A DNA stretch of 64,000 bases, taken from Strigamia acuminata. Its lineage: Eukaryota > Arthropoda > Chilopoda > Geophilomorpha > Linotaeniidae. Every line of letters begins with the position of its first letter. The stretch's first letter is position 1. Position numbers and translations under genes: made by a program. The notes beneath the pieces were generated by a model. That model ran no database searches. It saw nothing but the letters and a program-made list of their open reading frames with translations, and was not told where the DNA came from. The DNA is taken from positions 10,380,427 through 10,444,426 of the forward strand of contig OX442315.1 of the NCBI GenBank assembly GCA_949358305.1, written 5' to 3'. Below are positions 19,760-30,030 of this stretch, one piece after another.

Positions 19760-22700
19760 TTATAATTTACCGATCTGGATTTTTGATACAAAATCATCAT
19801 ATTTCTTGTTGGGTTTAGCAACGCGTTTCGACCTTTTGACAGGCGACGAATTCTTTCTTTTTACTGATTTGTTGGGTGCGAGAGTACGCTCTTCTGTAGT
19901 TATCGGAGGGACATCTCCTTTTTCGAGAGAATTAGGGAAATGTTCCTCCATCCAACTCGGGGTGGGGTGTACATCGTCTGTACCTTCAATTTGATCTGCC
20001 GACCAAGTTTCTACAGGATAAGACGGGATATAGGGACACAAATCTTGAATATTAATGGATGCTTCGATAGAATCATCCGCCAATTTTCGAAGAGTATAGG
20101 CGCCACCTCCTAATACCGCCGTGATCTCCCAAGGGCCGTCGCGTTTCTCGGCGAAGCCCGCCGTGATTCCCTTCTCTTTATTGGACAGGATATGGGTCGC
20201 CTTCCAAACTAGATTGCCTATGTCGAATTCACAAATGTAAAACTTATTCCTGTGTATTCTATCATGACGCTCGTAATTAAGTTGGATTCTCCGGTGCATT
20301 TCTTGATGCGCTCGTCGGAGCACATCAAGAATACTGTAAACATATTCCTCAGGATTATGTTTATCGAATTTGATAGCGTGTTGTAAAACACGTGGATCAA
20401 ACGGCAAGGGAACCGATCTTCCTGTATTCAACATCATTGGTGAAAATCCTAATGATTCCGATTTTGCCGTTCGCGAGGCGAACGCAAATTCGTTTAGGAA
20501 CCTTGGCCATTTAGAATGAATATCAGAATAAAGAGCCAGCATCATTTTGATATTTCTATTGGCCCTTTCGGTTGGATTAGCGGCTGCATGATAGGGGCTC
20601 ACGTGTGAAATATTTATATGATGTTTTTTGCAAAAGTCATTATAAATAGTGCTGACGAACTGTTTGCCGTTATCAGAAAGGATTTTCTTGGGGTAACCCC
20701 AACGATGAATCACTTCACTGAGTCTGTTTACGATTGATTCACTGGTAGCTTTCGTTAGTGCAAATAGCTCAATCCACTCAGTGCATTGGTCTATCACTAC
20801 AAAAATCCACTGCAACTGTGATCGACCTGCGGGTTTCGGACCCATCAAATCAATGCAAATTGTCTCCCAGGGTGTCGTCATATTGTGCGGCGTGTAAGGT
20901 GCCCTTCGCTGGCGATGTTGCCCTGGTTTATATTGTTGGCAGTGAACACAGCCCCGGACATAATGTCTCGTGTCTTTGCTCATCTTAGGCCAAAAATATG
21001 TTTGTTTCGCTCTGTCAAGCGTTTTGCTCATGCCCGCGTGTCCACTGAGTGGATGTCCGTGGCAAGCAAATAGCACTCGTCTCACGAGAGATCGAGGAAC
21101 TACCGCCTTGAACCCGTTTCCCGAGTCATTGAGTTCCTCCTCAAAAGTTGGTTGGAAACAGATGAGCATCCTGCTGCCATCTTCTCCGCTCTCGTCGAGA
21201 CAGTAACTTTGAATGGACATAATCCATTCTTGGTCAGTGTATTCTTTTCGTTTCTTTTCGTTAGATTTTAAATAAATTAAAATTCTATTACAAAAAGCAT
21301 CTTTTAGCTGTTCTGCTACGATTTCTGCACGCGTTGGCGGGACTTCGTTCAGCACGTCGGTTAGGGCGCTAAAAAGAGTTTCTTTTCTATCTACTCCTTC
21401 CCCCTTTTCTCCAAGATCAATTAAATCTTCGATTTCATTGGACTCGGAGAAATCATCAAAACGGACATTAACGTTGGCGAGAAAGGGATGTGGGCGCTCG
21501 TCCGGGACAACACTCGTGTTCCTGTTGCCTACCCAAGTCGGGAAAAATTGATGAATTTCCTCCGGTTCCAGGTAGTCAGTAACAGGTGTGTCTAAGGCTG
21601 AGAGCGGTGCTCTAGACAGTGCGTCCGCAACTTGATTCATAGCACCCTTTCGGAACACTATTTTAAAGGCGCCGCACTGAATTTTGACCGCCCAACGGCC
21701 AAAACGTCCCGATGGTTCAGGCGTTGACATAAGCCAGCCAAGTGCTTGTGCATCTGACTCTAGAGTAAACGTAGTATACTCTAGGTAAGGCCTGAAGCGA
21801 TCTATGGCCCACACTACAGCTAGACATTCTAACTCTGGTGTTGAATAGCGAACTTCCGCTCCTCGCAAAACTCTACTTGCGTAAGCAACAGGTTTTGGCG
21901 AAGGAACCCACTTCTGCGTCTTTTCGTTAAATACATTGACATCTTGGCACAACACGGCACCGAGTCCCGTATGTGACGCGTCTGTCATGACTACGAAAGG
22001 TTTCAGCATATCCGGCATGTGAAGCACTTGGTGCTCATCACACAGAATATCTTTTATTTGATTGAAAGCTGCTTCTTGCTCTTCGCCCCAGTCGAAGACA
22101 GCATTAGTGTGCATCATACGTGTTAAAGGTAACGCAATCTCCGCATGATTTGGTATAAATTTACGAAAAAAGTTTGCCAAACCATGGAAGCGCTGGATAT
22201 CTTTAGAGCACGTTGGTGTAGGAAACTTTCTTACTGATACTAACTTATCTGGGTCCGCCATTAACCCTTCGGGTGTAATGAGGTGACCCAAAAACTTTAG
22301 TGACGTTCGTCCCAACTTGGTTTTGGATTTATTAACCGTTAGATTGGCTTTATCTAATCTCTCCAATACGTCTTTTACGTGTTTAACATGGTCCTCCCAA
22401 TTTTCTGAGAAAATTATCAGGTCATCCAGGTAAACTAAAACGTGTTCGTGTAGAGCTTCTCCCATCACTTGAGTCATCAAATGCTGAAAGGAGCTTGGAG
22501 CGTTACATAGACCAAACGGCATACGCTTGAATTGAAACTTCCCCTTAGGGGTGTAAAAAGTGGTTTTCTTTTTGTCAGCTTCATTCATCGCCATTTGGTA
22601 GTATCCTTTGGTTAAATCCAGAGAGGAGAAATACTTCGCGTGATTGGTATGATGGATGAGCAAGTCGATGCTAGGCATCTGAATTGCGTCCACCTCCGTT

Positions 22701-23848
22701 ATGGCATTCAGCCAACGATAGTCAATACACAGGCGGTATTTCCCGCCAGGTTTTGCAACGATGACGGGATGACTAACGTATGGACAGGAGCCTATCACGG
22801 GTTCAATCAGGTTGTCCGCTTCTAGTTCCTCGACCAAACGAGTCATGATCGCTTTCTTCTGGGGGTTGTACATTCGATATGGCTGAATTTTCCACTTAGC
22901 ATCCTTTTTAAAAGTAATGCTATGTGTGGCCAAATGCGTACAACCGACTTCGTCGCGAAGTGCATTTCTAGCCTCTAAAATTACAGCCCGAAGTTGTTCC
23001 TTTTGCTCGTCTGAGCCGTCACAGTCTAAGACTAATAAATCGGCCCAGTTTTCTGGTGTATGTGTCTCTGCTTTGCCAACGGCGAGTGTATGTAACCCGG
23101 CTAGTGTGCTCTCGAAATCTCCGATTTCGTAAGGCGCGGTCCAGCCAGGCAGCCTGTCGCAGGTGAATACTGCACGCATGGGGTTTAAGTTGATGCCCGT
23201 TCGCCGCATGAAATTATGGCCGATTATGAGATCGCACACATTTTCTTTCAGTACAACAAAGTTAATGGGTGTAAACTGTTTCTCGTCTCCCCATTTGACA
23301 CACAGAGTGATTTGTCCAATGGGTCGATGATCCACTCCCACTGCGCAGACTCGCATTCCTCGGGGGCACTCCTGTATATAATCACTGGGGGCTCTTGTCT
23401 GAGACAAAAGCTGTGCCCCAATGAAACATTGAGTCGCTCCAGAGTCCATTAATGCGTTATAGGTGAGCTCTCCGATTTCGATTCGCATCCTAGGTGTATC
23501 GGAAGTCCGACCATTTACTGCATTTACAAATTCGACAGAGTCTCCATGATGTAATCTTTTGAGGTTGCAGAATTTTTTACGATTCCACGGACCTTTAAAG
23601 ATAGTCATACGCTCCATTTGTTTCGTCATAGAGTCAATACCTTCCTGAACTCCTCCGGAGGAACTAGTTGCGCGATCTCGGATCGGAATTAATTCATCTG
23701 AAAGTTCAAGTTGGCCTAATACCTCGGCCAGTTCGTCCATAATTGGTATTTCAACTCTTCGAGGTGAAAACAAATCATCAGTGAACTCAGAGAAAGGAAG
23801 GAGGCAATTTTTAGTGGGGGGTTGGGATAAAGTCACAACCCCCTGCAC
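19760..23848 (-). CDS. pol: Gypsy-B Pol (protease, reverse transcriptase, RNase H, integrase)
   Basis: About 1362 codons in the -1 frame relative to gag. No ATG opens it, and the first listed codon is GTG, so it should be made as a Gag-Pol fusion. Order: aspartic protease (LMDSGATQ, about residue 134); reverse transcriptase with VYLDDLIIF near 472; RNase H (MTDASHTGLGA...SDAQALGW); H2C2 zinc domain (HPLSGHAGMSKT...CVHCQQYK); integrase core with CIDLMGP, LSDNGKQF and NPTERANR, about residues 1001, 1058 and 1091; then a basic tail. All catalytic motifs are present and the frame is unbroken. Copy and integration functions therefore look intact, although Gypsy-C now splits the element downstream. 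Confidence 0.93.
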   Translation of the reverse strand: MQGVVTLSQPPTKNCLLPFSEFTDDLFSPRRVEIPIMDELAEVLGQLELSDELIPIRDRATSSSGGVQEGIDSMTKQMERMTIFKGPWNRKKFCNLKRLHHGDSVEFVNAVNGRTSDTPRMRIEIGELTYNALMDSGATQCFIGAQLLSQTRAPSDYIQECPRGMRVCAVGVDHRPIGQITLCVKWGDEKQFTPINFVVLKENVCDLIIGHNFMRRTGINLNPMRAVFTCDRLPGWTAPYEIGDFESTLAGLHTLAVGKAETHTPENWADLLVLDCDGSDEQKEQLRAVILEARNALRDEVGCTHLATHSITFKKDAKWKIQPYRMYNPQKKAIMTRLVEELEADNLIEPVIGSCPYVSHPVIVAKPGGKYRLCIDYRWLNAITEVDAIQMPSIDLLIHHTNHAKYFSSLDLTKGYYQMAMNEADKKKTTFYTPKGKFQFKRMPFGLCNAPSSFQHLMTQVMGEALHEHVLVYLDDLIIFSENWEDHVKHVKDVLERLDKANLTVNKSKTKLGRTSLKFLGHLITPEGLMADPDKLVSVRKFPTPTCSKDIQRFHGLANFFRKFIPNHAEIALPLTRMMHTNAVFDWGEEQEAAFNQIKDILCDEHQVLHMPDMLKPFVVMTDASHTGLGAVLCQDVNVFNEKTQKWVPSPKPVAYASRVLRGAEVRYSTPELECLAVVWAIDRFRPYLEYTTFTLESDAQALGWLMSTPEPSGRFGRWAVKIQCGAFKIVFRKGAMNQVADALSRAPLSALDTPVTDYLEPEEIHQFFPTWVGNRNTSVVPDERPHPFLANVNVRFDDFSESNEIEDLIDLGEKGEGVDRKETLFSALTDVLNEVPPTRAEIVAEQLKDAFCNRILIYLKSNEKKRKEYTDQEWIMSIQSYCLDESGEDGSRMLICFQPTFEEELNDSGNGFKAVVPRSLVRRVLFACHGHPLSGHAGMSKTLDRAKQTYFWPKMSKDTRHYVRGCVHCQQYKPGQHRQRRAPYTPHNMTTPWETICIDLMGPKPAGRSQLQWIFVVIDQCTEWIELFALTKATSESIVNRLSEVIHRWGYPKKILSDNGKQFVSTIYNDFCKKHHINISHVSPYHAAANPTERANRNIKMMLALYSDIHSKWPRFLNEFAFASRTAKSESLGFSPMMLNTGRSVPLPFDPRVLQHAIKFDKHNPEEYVYSILDVLRRAHQEMHRRIQLNYERHDRIHRNKFYICEFDIGNLVWKATHILSNKEKGITAGFAEKRDGPWEITAVLGGGAYTLRKLADDSIEASINIQDLCPYIPSYPVETWSADQIEGTDDVHPTPSWMEEHFPNSLEKGDVPPITTEERTLAPNKSVKRKNSSPVKRSKRVAKPNKKYDDFVSKIQIGKL

Positions 23849-25965
23849 TAGTTTTTTGACGTTTCCTTTTTCTCAATAGATGGAGCTGGGGTGGCTGCAG
23901 GTGCTAGCAAGTACTTGGACAACAACTCAGTCATTGTGCTTTGTATATTTGACTGAAAAGCTCCTAGTTTGTTGTCTAGTAAGTCGACGGTGACCCAATT
24001 CGGTTTAGGCCGTTTATTCTCTTCCGACAAGGTGTTGGAAGGGTTTGGGCGCTTAGCGCCATCACCCATCTTGTTCTTATTTAACCACTTAGGGCACTCA
24101 CGTTTGAAATGCCCAGTTTCATGGCAATAAAAACACTTGCCCGTTTTATTTTCCGTATAAGTGGTGAATAGTCTCTCCATTTCGTCTTCGCTCTCCGGTT
24201 CGTCTTCGCTTTTAGGTTCATTACTCGTCTTAGACGGATAATCAACCTTAGAAGCGCGAAGAGCGGCTTTATTTGGAAAACGACTGTCTTTAGCATTTAC
24301 GGGAGTATTTGCCAAAGTCTTGTCGCTATTGTCGTATTTAAGGCGCGCGGTGTGTTGCGCTCTCGTCTCGAACATACAACGATGACGACCGACGAAATGA
24401 ATAATTTCATCGACCGTCTTCTTTCCATAAAGCCCCTTGTTAACTAAAAGAGCGAAACTTTCGGGGGTGATGTTGTCGTACAGATGGGTCACTCCCTCTT
24501 GACTGCCTTCAGGTACTTTCCCTTGAGCTTGTGAAAACCGCAAGAGAAAGTCATAAAGGCTTTCGTCGGCTCGTTGGATTACGTTACGCAATCGTCGTGC
24601 TCTGGTGAGAGGGACCAAATCGAAACGTTCTAAGAACGCATCTTCAAAGATGTCCCAGCTCAAAAAGCGGTGCGATTCTTTTTTGTACCACGTCTGAGCA
24701 TGTCCAAGTAGGTAGCCGGGTACTACGTCATGGATCATCTCGTCAAGTGGGACTCTCTTTAAACTAGCGACAGATTTAGTAATCTCTAAAAATCTTGCTA
24801 CGTCCTCTTGCCGGCCTTCAAATGCAGGGATGTCTAATCCCTTACAGATGTTGCGCCGATAATTGGACTCATTCCTTGGGGGTTGACCCGTCAACCCCTG
24901 AATAATGGCTGTCAAGTTTTCCCGCGAAAGACTTGGCACAAAATTCGAATTTTGGTCCGAGTCGCTACGTCTATCACCTCTCATTCCGTGTGGCGAGATA
25001 GGTTGAAAATTTGGGCGAGGGTGAACAAAGGGGGGAGGAGTTGTCGAACTCCTTCGTCCCCCTTGGCTCGGAGAATTATAACCATGATTGGTTCGAGAAC
25101 CGTTACCATGATTATAAAAATCTTCGCCGTTAGATTGATGAGTAGCGTTCGCCGTGAACTGTCGTGGTCTCGGACCAAGCGGTTCCCGACGAGTTGGCTG
25201 TTGCTGAGTGTCCTCAGCTCGCTCACTGCGATCCTGTCCACCATTGGTTAGTTGACGACAGGTCAATTGGAGCTGCTCCTCTCTGTGACGAGGGTTTGAA
25301 CGAGAAAAGTCTTGATCTGAGTTGAAAACCACTCTTTCGGTGACTGGGGGACCAGTTAACCTATATCGAGTAGGCGACACTGAGTGGCGCCTACCTTGCG
25401 ATTTTTGATTATCTGTCCGTAGGATCGATGGGGGTTCCGTCGGACTCCCCCTTATCGATAAATCTAACCCTGCATCGCCGTCGGGGTTCCCTCCAACGGT
25501 CTGTGAAACGGGCCTAATTGGTGTAGAAACACGTGGCGGAAGCTGGTTATTGTCTAGAGGTGACAAATTTTCTCGAGATAAGGGTAAGTCCCGTGGTTGC
25601 ACATAAGTAATAGGCGCATTTCCACTTGATTTCCCCCTATTCAAGATCAATTCATCGGGCGAAGTGGCTGAGTGATTCAGCGAACTTTCAGCTGGTTGAT
25701 TCAAAGCTACGTAGTGCTTGGCTTCTGCCAGCGTGGCGAAGCGTATAGGGTCCAACTTGAAATGGCGGCAATACGTTTTCAGGCCGTATGCCACGTTTCG
25801 AGGATTTCCCTCGTCGTCAGAATCATCCGATGAATGGTGAGTAGCGTCTTCAGCGCCTTGGTTCATGGAAGCAAACATTTCGGGGTGACTACGAGACATA
25901 ACTAACGTTTCTAGCGCTGAAATCCTTGACTTAACTAATCTGTCTAAATACACGAACGTAATCAC
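23848..25965 (-). CDS. gag: Gypsy-B Gag polyprotein
   Basis: A 705-codon minus-strand ORF encoding the capsid and nucleocapsid precursor. The N-terminal half is basic and low in complexity (Arg, Ser, Pro, Gln). Residues about 370-520 form the retrotransposon gag/capsid domain, including TWYKKESHRFLSWDIFEDAF. A CCHC zinc knuckle follows near residue 620 (CFYCHETGHFKREC). The frame ends at a TAG directly preceded by the slippery heptamer AAAAAAC (23851-23857), so most ribosomes should make Gag and a minority Gag-Pol. No internal stop is seen. The start was chosen as the first ATG of the long frame. Confidence 0.9.
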   Translation of the reverse strand: MITFVYLDRLVKSRISALETLVMSRSHPEMFASMNQGAEDATHHSSDDSDDEGNPRNVAYGLKTYCRHFKLDPIRFATLAEAKHYVALNQPAESSLNHSATSPDELILNRGKSSGNAPITYVQPRDLPLSRENLSPLDNNQLPPRVSTPIRPVSQTVGGNPDGDAGLDLSIRGSPTEPPSILRTDNQKSQGRRHSVSPTRYRLTGPPVTERVVFNSDQDFSRSNPRHREEQLQLTCRQLTNGGQDRSERAEDTQQQPTRREPLGPRPRQFTANATHQSNGEDFYNHGNGSRTNHGYNSPSQGGRRSSTTPPPFVHPRPNFQPISPHGMRGDRRSDSDQNSNFVPSLSRENLTAIIQGLTGQPPRNESNYRRNICKGLDIPAFEGRQEDVARFLEITKSVASLKRVPLDEMIHDVVPGYLLGHAQTWYKKESHRFLSWDIFEDAFLERFDLVPLTRARRLRNVIQRADESLYDFLLRFSQAQGKVPEGSQEGVTHLYDNITPESFALLVNKGLYGKKTVDEIIHFVGRHRCMFETRAQHTARLKYDNSDKTLANTPVNAKDSRFPNKAALRASKVDYPSKTSNEPKSEDEPESEDEMERLFTTYTENKTGKCFYCHETGHFKRECPKWLNKNKMGDGAKRPNPSNTLSEENKRPKPNWVTVDLLDNKLGAFQSNIQSTMTELLSKYLLAPAATPAPSIEKKETSKN
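23851..23857 (-). promoter_or_regulatory. -1 ribosomal frameshift site AAAAAAC (Gypsy-B gag-pol)
   Basis: The minus strand reads A AAA AAC in the gag frame, followed at once by the gag stop TAG. This is a canonical X XXY YYZ slippery heptamer in the correct phase, and pol is open in the -1 frame across it. A downstream stimulatory structure was not established. Confidence 0.8.
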
Positions 25966-26643
25966 GTTTTTCTACGAAAAATGTAATTACAAAAGAACTC
26001 AACTAGCGGAAGAAAGAATATATCGTAATATATTCGTCTAACTGATTCTGATACTAACGTTACACTGAATGTAAAGCTTTACGTTAAACTGGTGTGTAAA
26101 AAGAACACACTTAACTACTATCAATGAAAAATTTACACTTTTAAATTTTAAACTGGCGTTTATAAGGAGCACGCTTAAACTAATAATAACCGAAATACTA
26201 CTTAACTTTACAGCTAAAAACGGCTTGAAAACTGGTCAACTGGTCACAAAGGATGGTGGCACACAGGAACGGTCTGGAGACGTCTTGGTCAGTCGAGTTG
26301 CAAGGAAGCAATGGTCACTTCTCGCATCAAACTCGATAATCGTCCTAATCCAGGCCTATTGTCTTTTTTCCGCGAATGGGTTGGGTGGACAAGGAGTGAC
26401 ACAGTTGACGTTAGTCACCTGTGCATTCCTAACTGGACATTCACTTTCTTGGAATATCTCCTGTGGTTTCACCCTCCTTCATGTTGGGGAGGGGAATAGG
26501 AATTTTCCCCCTTGCCTCCTTTATCTAATATTTCTTCGAAATATTAGATAGCAGAAGGATGGTAAATAATCCAGGTCGAATAATAGTTGAAAATTTCCAT
26601 TCTTTTACACTCACTAAAATTCAGCTTTCAAGTCTTGCAACCT
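25966..26643 (-). other. 5' untranslated leader of Gypsy-B
   Basis: 678 bp between primer site and gag start. There is no ORF with family resemblance. A packaging signal would be expected here, but none can be identified by eye. Confidence 0.6.
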
Positions 26644-26661
26644 ATCTCGGTGGAACCTCCA
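26644..26661 (-). other. Primer-binding site of Gypsy-B (tRNA-Gln)
   Basis: The plus strand reads ATCTCGGTGGAACCTCCA. This equals the last 15 bases of a standard eukaryotic tRNA-Gln plus CCA. It lies 2 bp inside the 5' LTR. All 18 bases match, so primer use is well supported. Confidence 0.9.
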
Positions 26662-26663
26662 CG

Positions 26664-28340
26664 TGTGACAATGTTCTTTCGGCGCAAATATCTAACAATA
26701 CTTGGTCGAGAAAGACTATGTCAAACTACTAAAAGCTCACGAGAACAAGTTTAACAATAAATGAAAGTGAATTATTGCAACAGTGTAAATAAAATGGAGT
26801 CGTGGGTTTTTCTCAAATCATATGACATTTATTTAGTATAACTCCGTTATATAAATAAAATGGCCTACAAAGATGGCCAGTGATAATACGATTGGTGTCC
26901 TTGGCTCCGAAATAGATGGGTCAATACATCGTATTCGCATGGAGAAAAGATGTCATCCATCGTCGGGCTGACTGGTCTCTGGTTCGGTTCTGTAATGGCG
27001 GTATCCGAGGCTGTGCGGTTGACTTATTCCACATTGTCACAATCTCATGTAAATATCTAAGATATTTGCATAGAGTATTGCTGTTATGCTGTTTGGATTA
27101 CGCATACTTTTGTTATCAAGTATGACGTAAATAATTCATCATGTGGGAATTAATGATATTCAGGCGTCACACATAACTCGATGAGTATATGTCGTGAGCC
27201 AAAGGTCATTATGTTGTCATCTGGATTACAACAAGCAAATTTGGTTATCATTTGTTTTGCTGTAATGTTTACTTCCGGTTCTGTGTCAATCGAGTTCTTT
27301 ATCGTGAGTAAAACTTCGTTTTACATCATGATACGATGAAATGATTTATACAACTGAGTTGGCTAAATCCAAGCTGTAAAAGTACAAATATGAAATCCTA
27401 CCGGGTCCGAACGGTAAGCGTCATCCATCGCTCAGCCCGGTATCCTCGCGATCACACAGTCGCCGTCTGCCTCACAGGATTTGGCGGCAAACATCATCCA
27501 TCGCCCAATCCCGTGGCGTCACCTAGCCTAGCGAGTACTAAATGCCCGTCCAGGCCTGATTCCTCGCCAGTCCGGATGGTCATGACCACAGGCAAAGATG
27601 GAGGTTTCTTCACCCAGGGTCGTACTCACGAAACACAACATTATTCGTGGCTTCAACCTCAATCAAAGGTTGGTGATGCGCTATCGTTTCGATAGCACCC
27701 AAAGATTGTCTTGCAACAATCCGCATTTCACCACAGGTCATGGTAAGCAGCACCATTTAAGGCGGGGAATGCATATAAATATATATGCGGGCTCAAGTAA
27801 GTAAGTGTTCAACAAATATCATGACAAGAGCGTTGTATTTCCGGTTGCAAGGGAATATATGCTCTTAGAGCATAATGGAACTTCCAATGCTCCAATGAGG
27901 ACATGAGTCCTCGGAATCCCTCCAATCACTGAGTGAGGGGTCGGATTCTGAGGCCACTTGCTCAATTTAGATGACTTCCAGATGCTAAACAGGAATTGGA
28001 TACCCAGGACTTAGCTCTCTCCTAGGTCAGGACAGGAACTGGATAGCGGGGACACACTTTGGATTAAGTCTTTGACTCAATCCACAGGGTGCCCATAATT
28101 GGTGCAGGTGCGCAAAGGTGAGTAACCTTTCAACTTGGGTTTATATATTCTCTGAATAATGTCATAAACGGTCCAATAAGCCTCTAACTCAATAAATATA
28201 CAAGGATATAATGTTAGCTCCACATAAAACTCAGTTTTATGTAGTTTTAGCACTAAAACTTCTATTCTGGTTAAATCTGCCGCTAAAAGTAGAAAACGCC
28301 ATCTATCGGTGAATTTAGTCATTATGACGTAACCGTCATA
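26664..28340 (-). repeat. 5' LTR of Gypsy-B
   Basis: 1677 bp partner of 1200-2878, directly beside the primer-binding site. It should carry the promoter for minus-strand transcription. No TATA box or initiator was assigned. Confidence 0.92.
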
Positions 28341-28344
28341 CCCT
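28341..28344. repeat. Target-site duplication CCCT (right) of Gypsy-B
   Basis: Partner of 1196-1199. It shows that the whole 27-kb block entered as one element and was then enlarged from inside. Confidence 0.85.
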
Positions 28345-28756
28345 TCTGCCCATGTGCACAATCACATTTTTCCTGGTAAAAGCACATGTTTTAAGACGAA
28401 TTGAAAAATGCCACCTAGTGCAAACAGATGGCAAAGCAGTGTACGGCGCTCCCATTAAGGATGTTTTATGTTATAAATATTTAATTATCTTAATAATAAT
28501 TGAAAAACTATTCATATTTAGACATTATAAAATAAGAAAAAAATGTTTTTGAGGAATAAAAGTTAACCTCATTAATTAATTTTCAGGAAAATAAAGAATT
28601 ACAGTGATTTTTCCACTTCTGTAATTTTTTTGACCCAACATGGCTATGGGAAGGTTAATTGAAAAAAAAAAGTCTTTTTCATTAAAAAAGATGTCTTTTT
28701 CATTGAAAAAATGTCTTTTCAATTGAAAAAGATTTCGATTTAATTTAAACAAATAA

Positions 28757-28853
28757 AACAAAATAGGTGTTTCTGTATTTTTTGGTATTTTTACAAACAG
28801 CAAAAACAAGACAAAAACTTGCCTAACTGTGAATGAGTCCGTTTATGGGTCTC
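28757..28853. repeat. Dispersed repeat, copy shared with 57928-58022
   Basis: Matches 57928-58022 closely over about 95 bp, for example GTGTTTCTGTATTTTTTGGT and AACAAGACAAAAACTTGCCT. The BEL element at 51463 inserted inside another copy: its left flank ends CAAAATAGG and its right flank resumes ATAGGTGTTTCTG. Confidence 0.75.
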
Positions 28854-29319
28854 ACCGCAGACCTAAATACTACTAGACTGCAAACTGAGGGATTGTGGGT
28901 AAGAAGCGTACGTGTACAGGAAGTAATACCAGTAGCATAGCTGTTACTTCCTGTCAATGTAATGGCTGCCTGAAAACAGCATTCACGCAAAATTTACAAA
29001 CGAAAATGACTCGAATTTTGATTAAAATGAATCCAATTTGAAAATGACTGAAATTTTGATGAAAATGAATCCAATTTTGATGAAAATAACTCGAATTTGA
29101 AAATAACTTGAATTTAAAAATGACTTGAAATTAAGTGAAATTTACGAATTTCAGTTGTTAATGACTCTAAATTATATTTCATCTACAAATTTAACCCGAA
29201 AATAACACGAAATTTTATTAAATTCACAAATTTAAGATGACAGGAAGTTGGAGAGGATCAGTGACGTCACTATCTGACAACAATGCCTCCTCCGCTCACA
29301 AGCTGGGCCCAATGTAAAC

Positions 29320-29520
29320 GTCTTTATGGTTATGGTAAACATTTTGTTACCATGAGGTTTTAATAGTTTCCTACTATTAATTTTATGTCTTTTTTAACAA
29401 CGGAAGCATACAAATGTTTGAAAACACATTGTTCATGCAATAAAACTTCCACTATTGAACTTTTAGCTAAAAATATTTAATGCGGTAATTTCGTTTCTGG
29501 AGCCTTGCTGGCTTATCCCG
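29320..29520. repeat. Dispersed repeat family (copy 1)
   Basis: Contains TTTTAATAGTTTCCTACTAT, an AACAACGGAAG block and TAAAACTTCCACTATTGAA. Related copies lie at 49935-50060, 50165-50370 and 58970-59130. Copy 1 and the 50165 copy also share GCTTATCCCGAA. No coding capacity. Confidence 0.6.
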
Positions 29521-29526
29521 AACCCT

Positions 29527-30030
29527 GTGGTGATCTCGAATTTTTTTTGTAAATAAATTATCACCACTTAGAAATATTTAATATTTTTAATTACTCTGGT
29601 TTTGCAGGCGCCAAACCAGCCTGCCGTGTCTTGAAGGTGAAAACTCCCTAGACTCACCCCAATTTGGCTGGGGCGAGCCGCAAATTAACCGTTTTTGTGA
29701 AACAATTCCCTTTGTTGCATCAAAACACACGCAGATATGAGTTTTGACACACTTGAATTCACCTACAAACAAACAACACACTTTGTCACTGCTCTGCCAC
29801 TGCAAGTATTGACTGTCTTAACGTTTAGGTGATTTGAGTCATCTGCTATCTTTGCTAAGCCAACAAAGCCAGCGTTTTCTTCGTGTCTATCAACACCAGT
29901 TGATACTTGCACTTTTCGTGATTGTAAATTATGCTTGGGGAAGCAGAGCTCTTACTCGCCACCGCCGCCGCCATCGTTGAGGACAGTAGCGCCACCACTG
30001 GTATATTTAAACTAACAGTTGTAGTGACCC
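29527..30030 (+). repeat. Diverged solo-LTR-like remnant related to the Gypsy-D LTR
   Basis: Begins TGTGGTGATCTCGAAT, like the Gypsy-D LTR. Collinear blocks follow: a CACCACTTAGAA segment, CTAGACTCACCCCAATTTGG with GGGG inverted, GCAAATTAACCGTTTTT, and CATCTGCTATCTTTGCTAAG with ACAAAGCCAGC. The right boundary is uncertain and no TSD was found. Confidence 0.55.

Larger units (their letters stand above)
1200..28340 (-). mobile_element. Gypsy-B: complete long-LTR Ty3/Gypsy element with a third ORF, split by Gypsy-C
   Basis: Two nearly identical direct repeats (1200-2878 and 26664-28340) are flanked by a 4-bp duplication CCCT. On the minus strand the order is 5' LTR, tRNA-Gln primer site, gag (25965-23848), pol (23848-19760), third ORF (exons 19161-19155 and 18775-16911), polypurine tract, 3' LTR. 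Gypsy-C (3167-16591 plus its TSD) interrupts it between the third-ORF stop and the 3' LTR. Without that insert the element is about 13.7 kb. The LTRs differ by only a handful of substitutions and small indels, so it is young. Integrase spacing (NPTER) and long LTRs recall Osvaldo/Ulysses-type elements (inference). Confidence 0.93.
28345..29526. other. Intergenic repeat-rich DNA
   Basis: No gene recognised. It contains short AT-rich tandem units at 28660-28740 (variants of TTTTTCATTGAAAAAG), a dispersed repeat at 28757-28853, degenerate repeats at 29000-29180 (AAAATGACTCGAATTT variants) and a dispersed repeat at 29320-29520. Confidence 0.6.
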
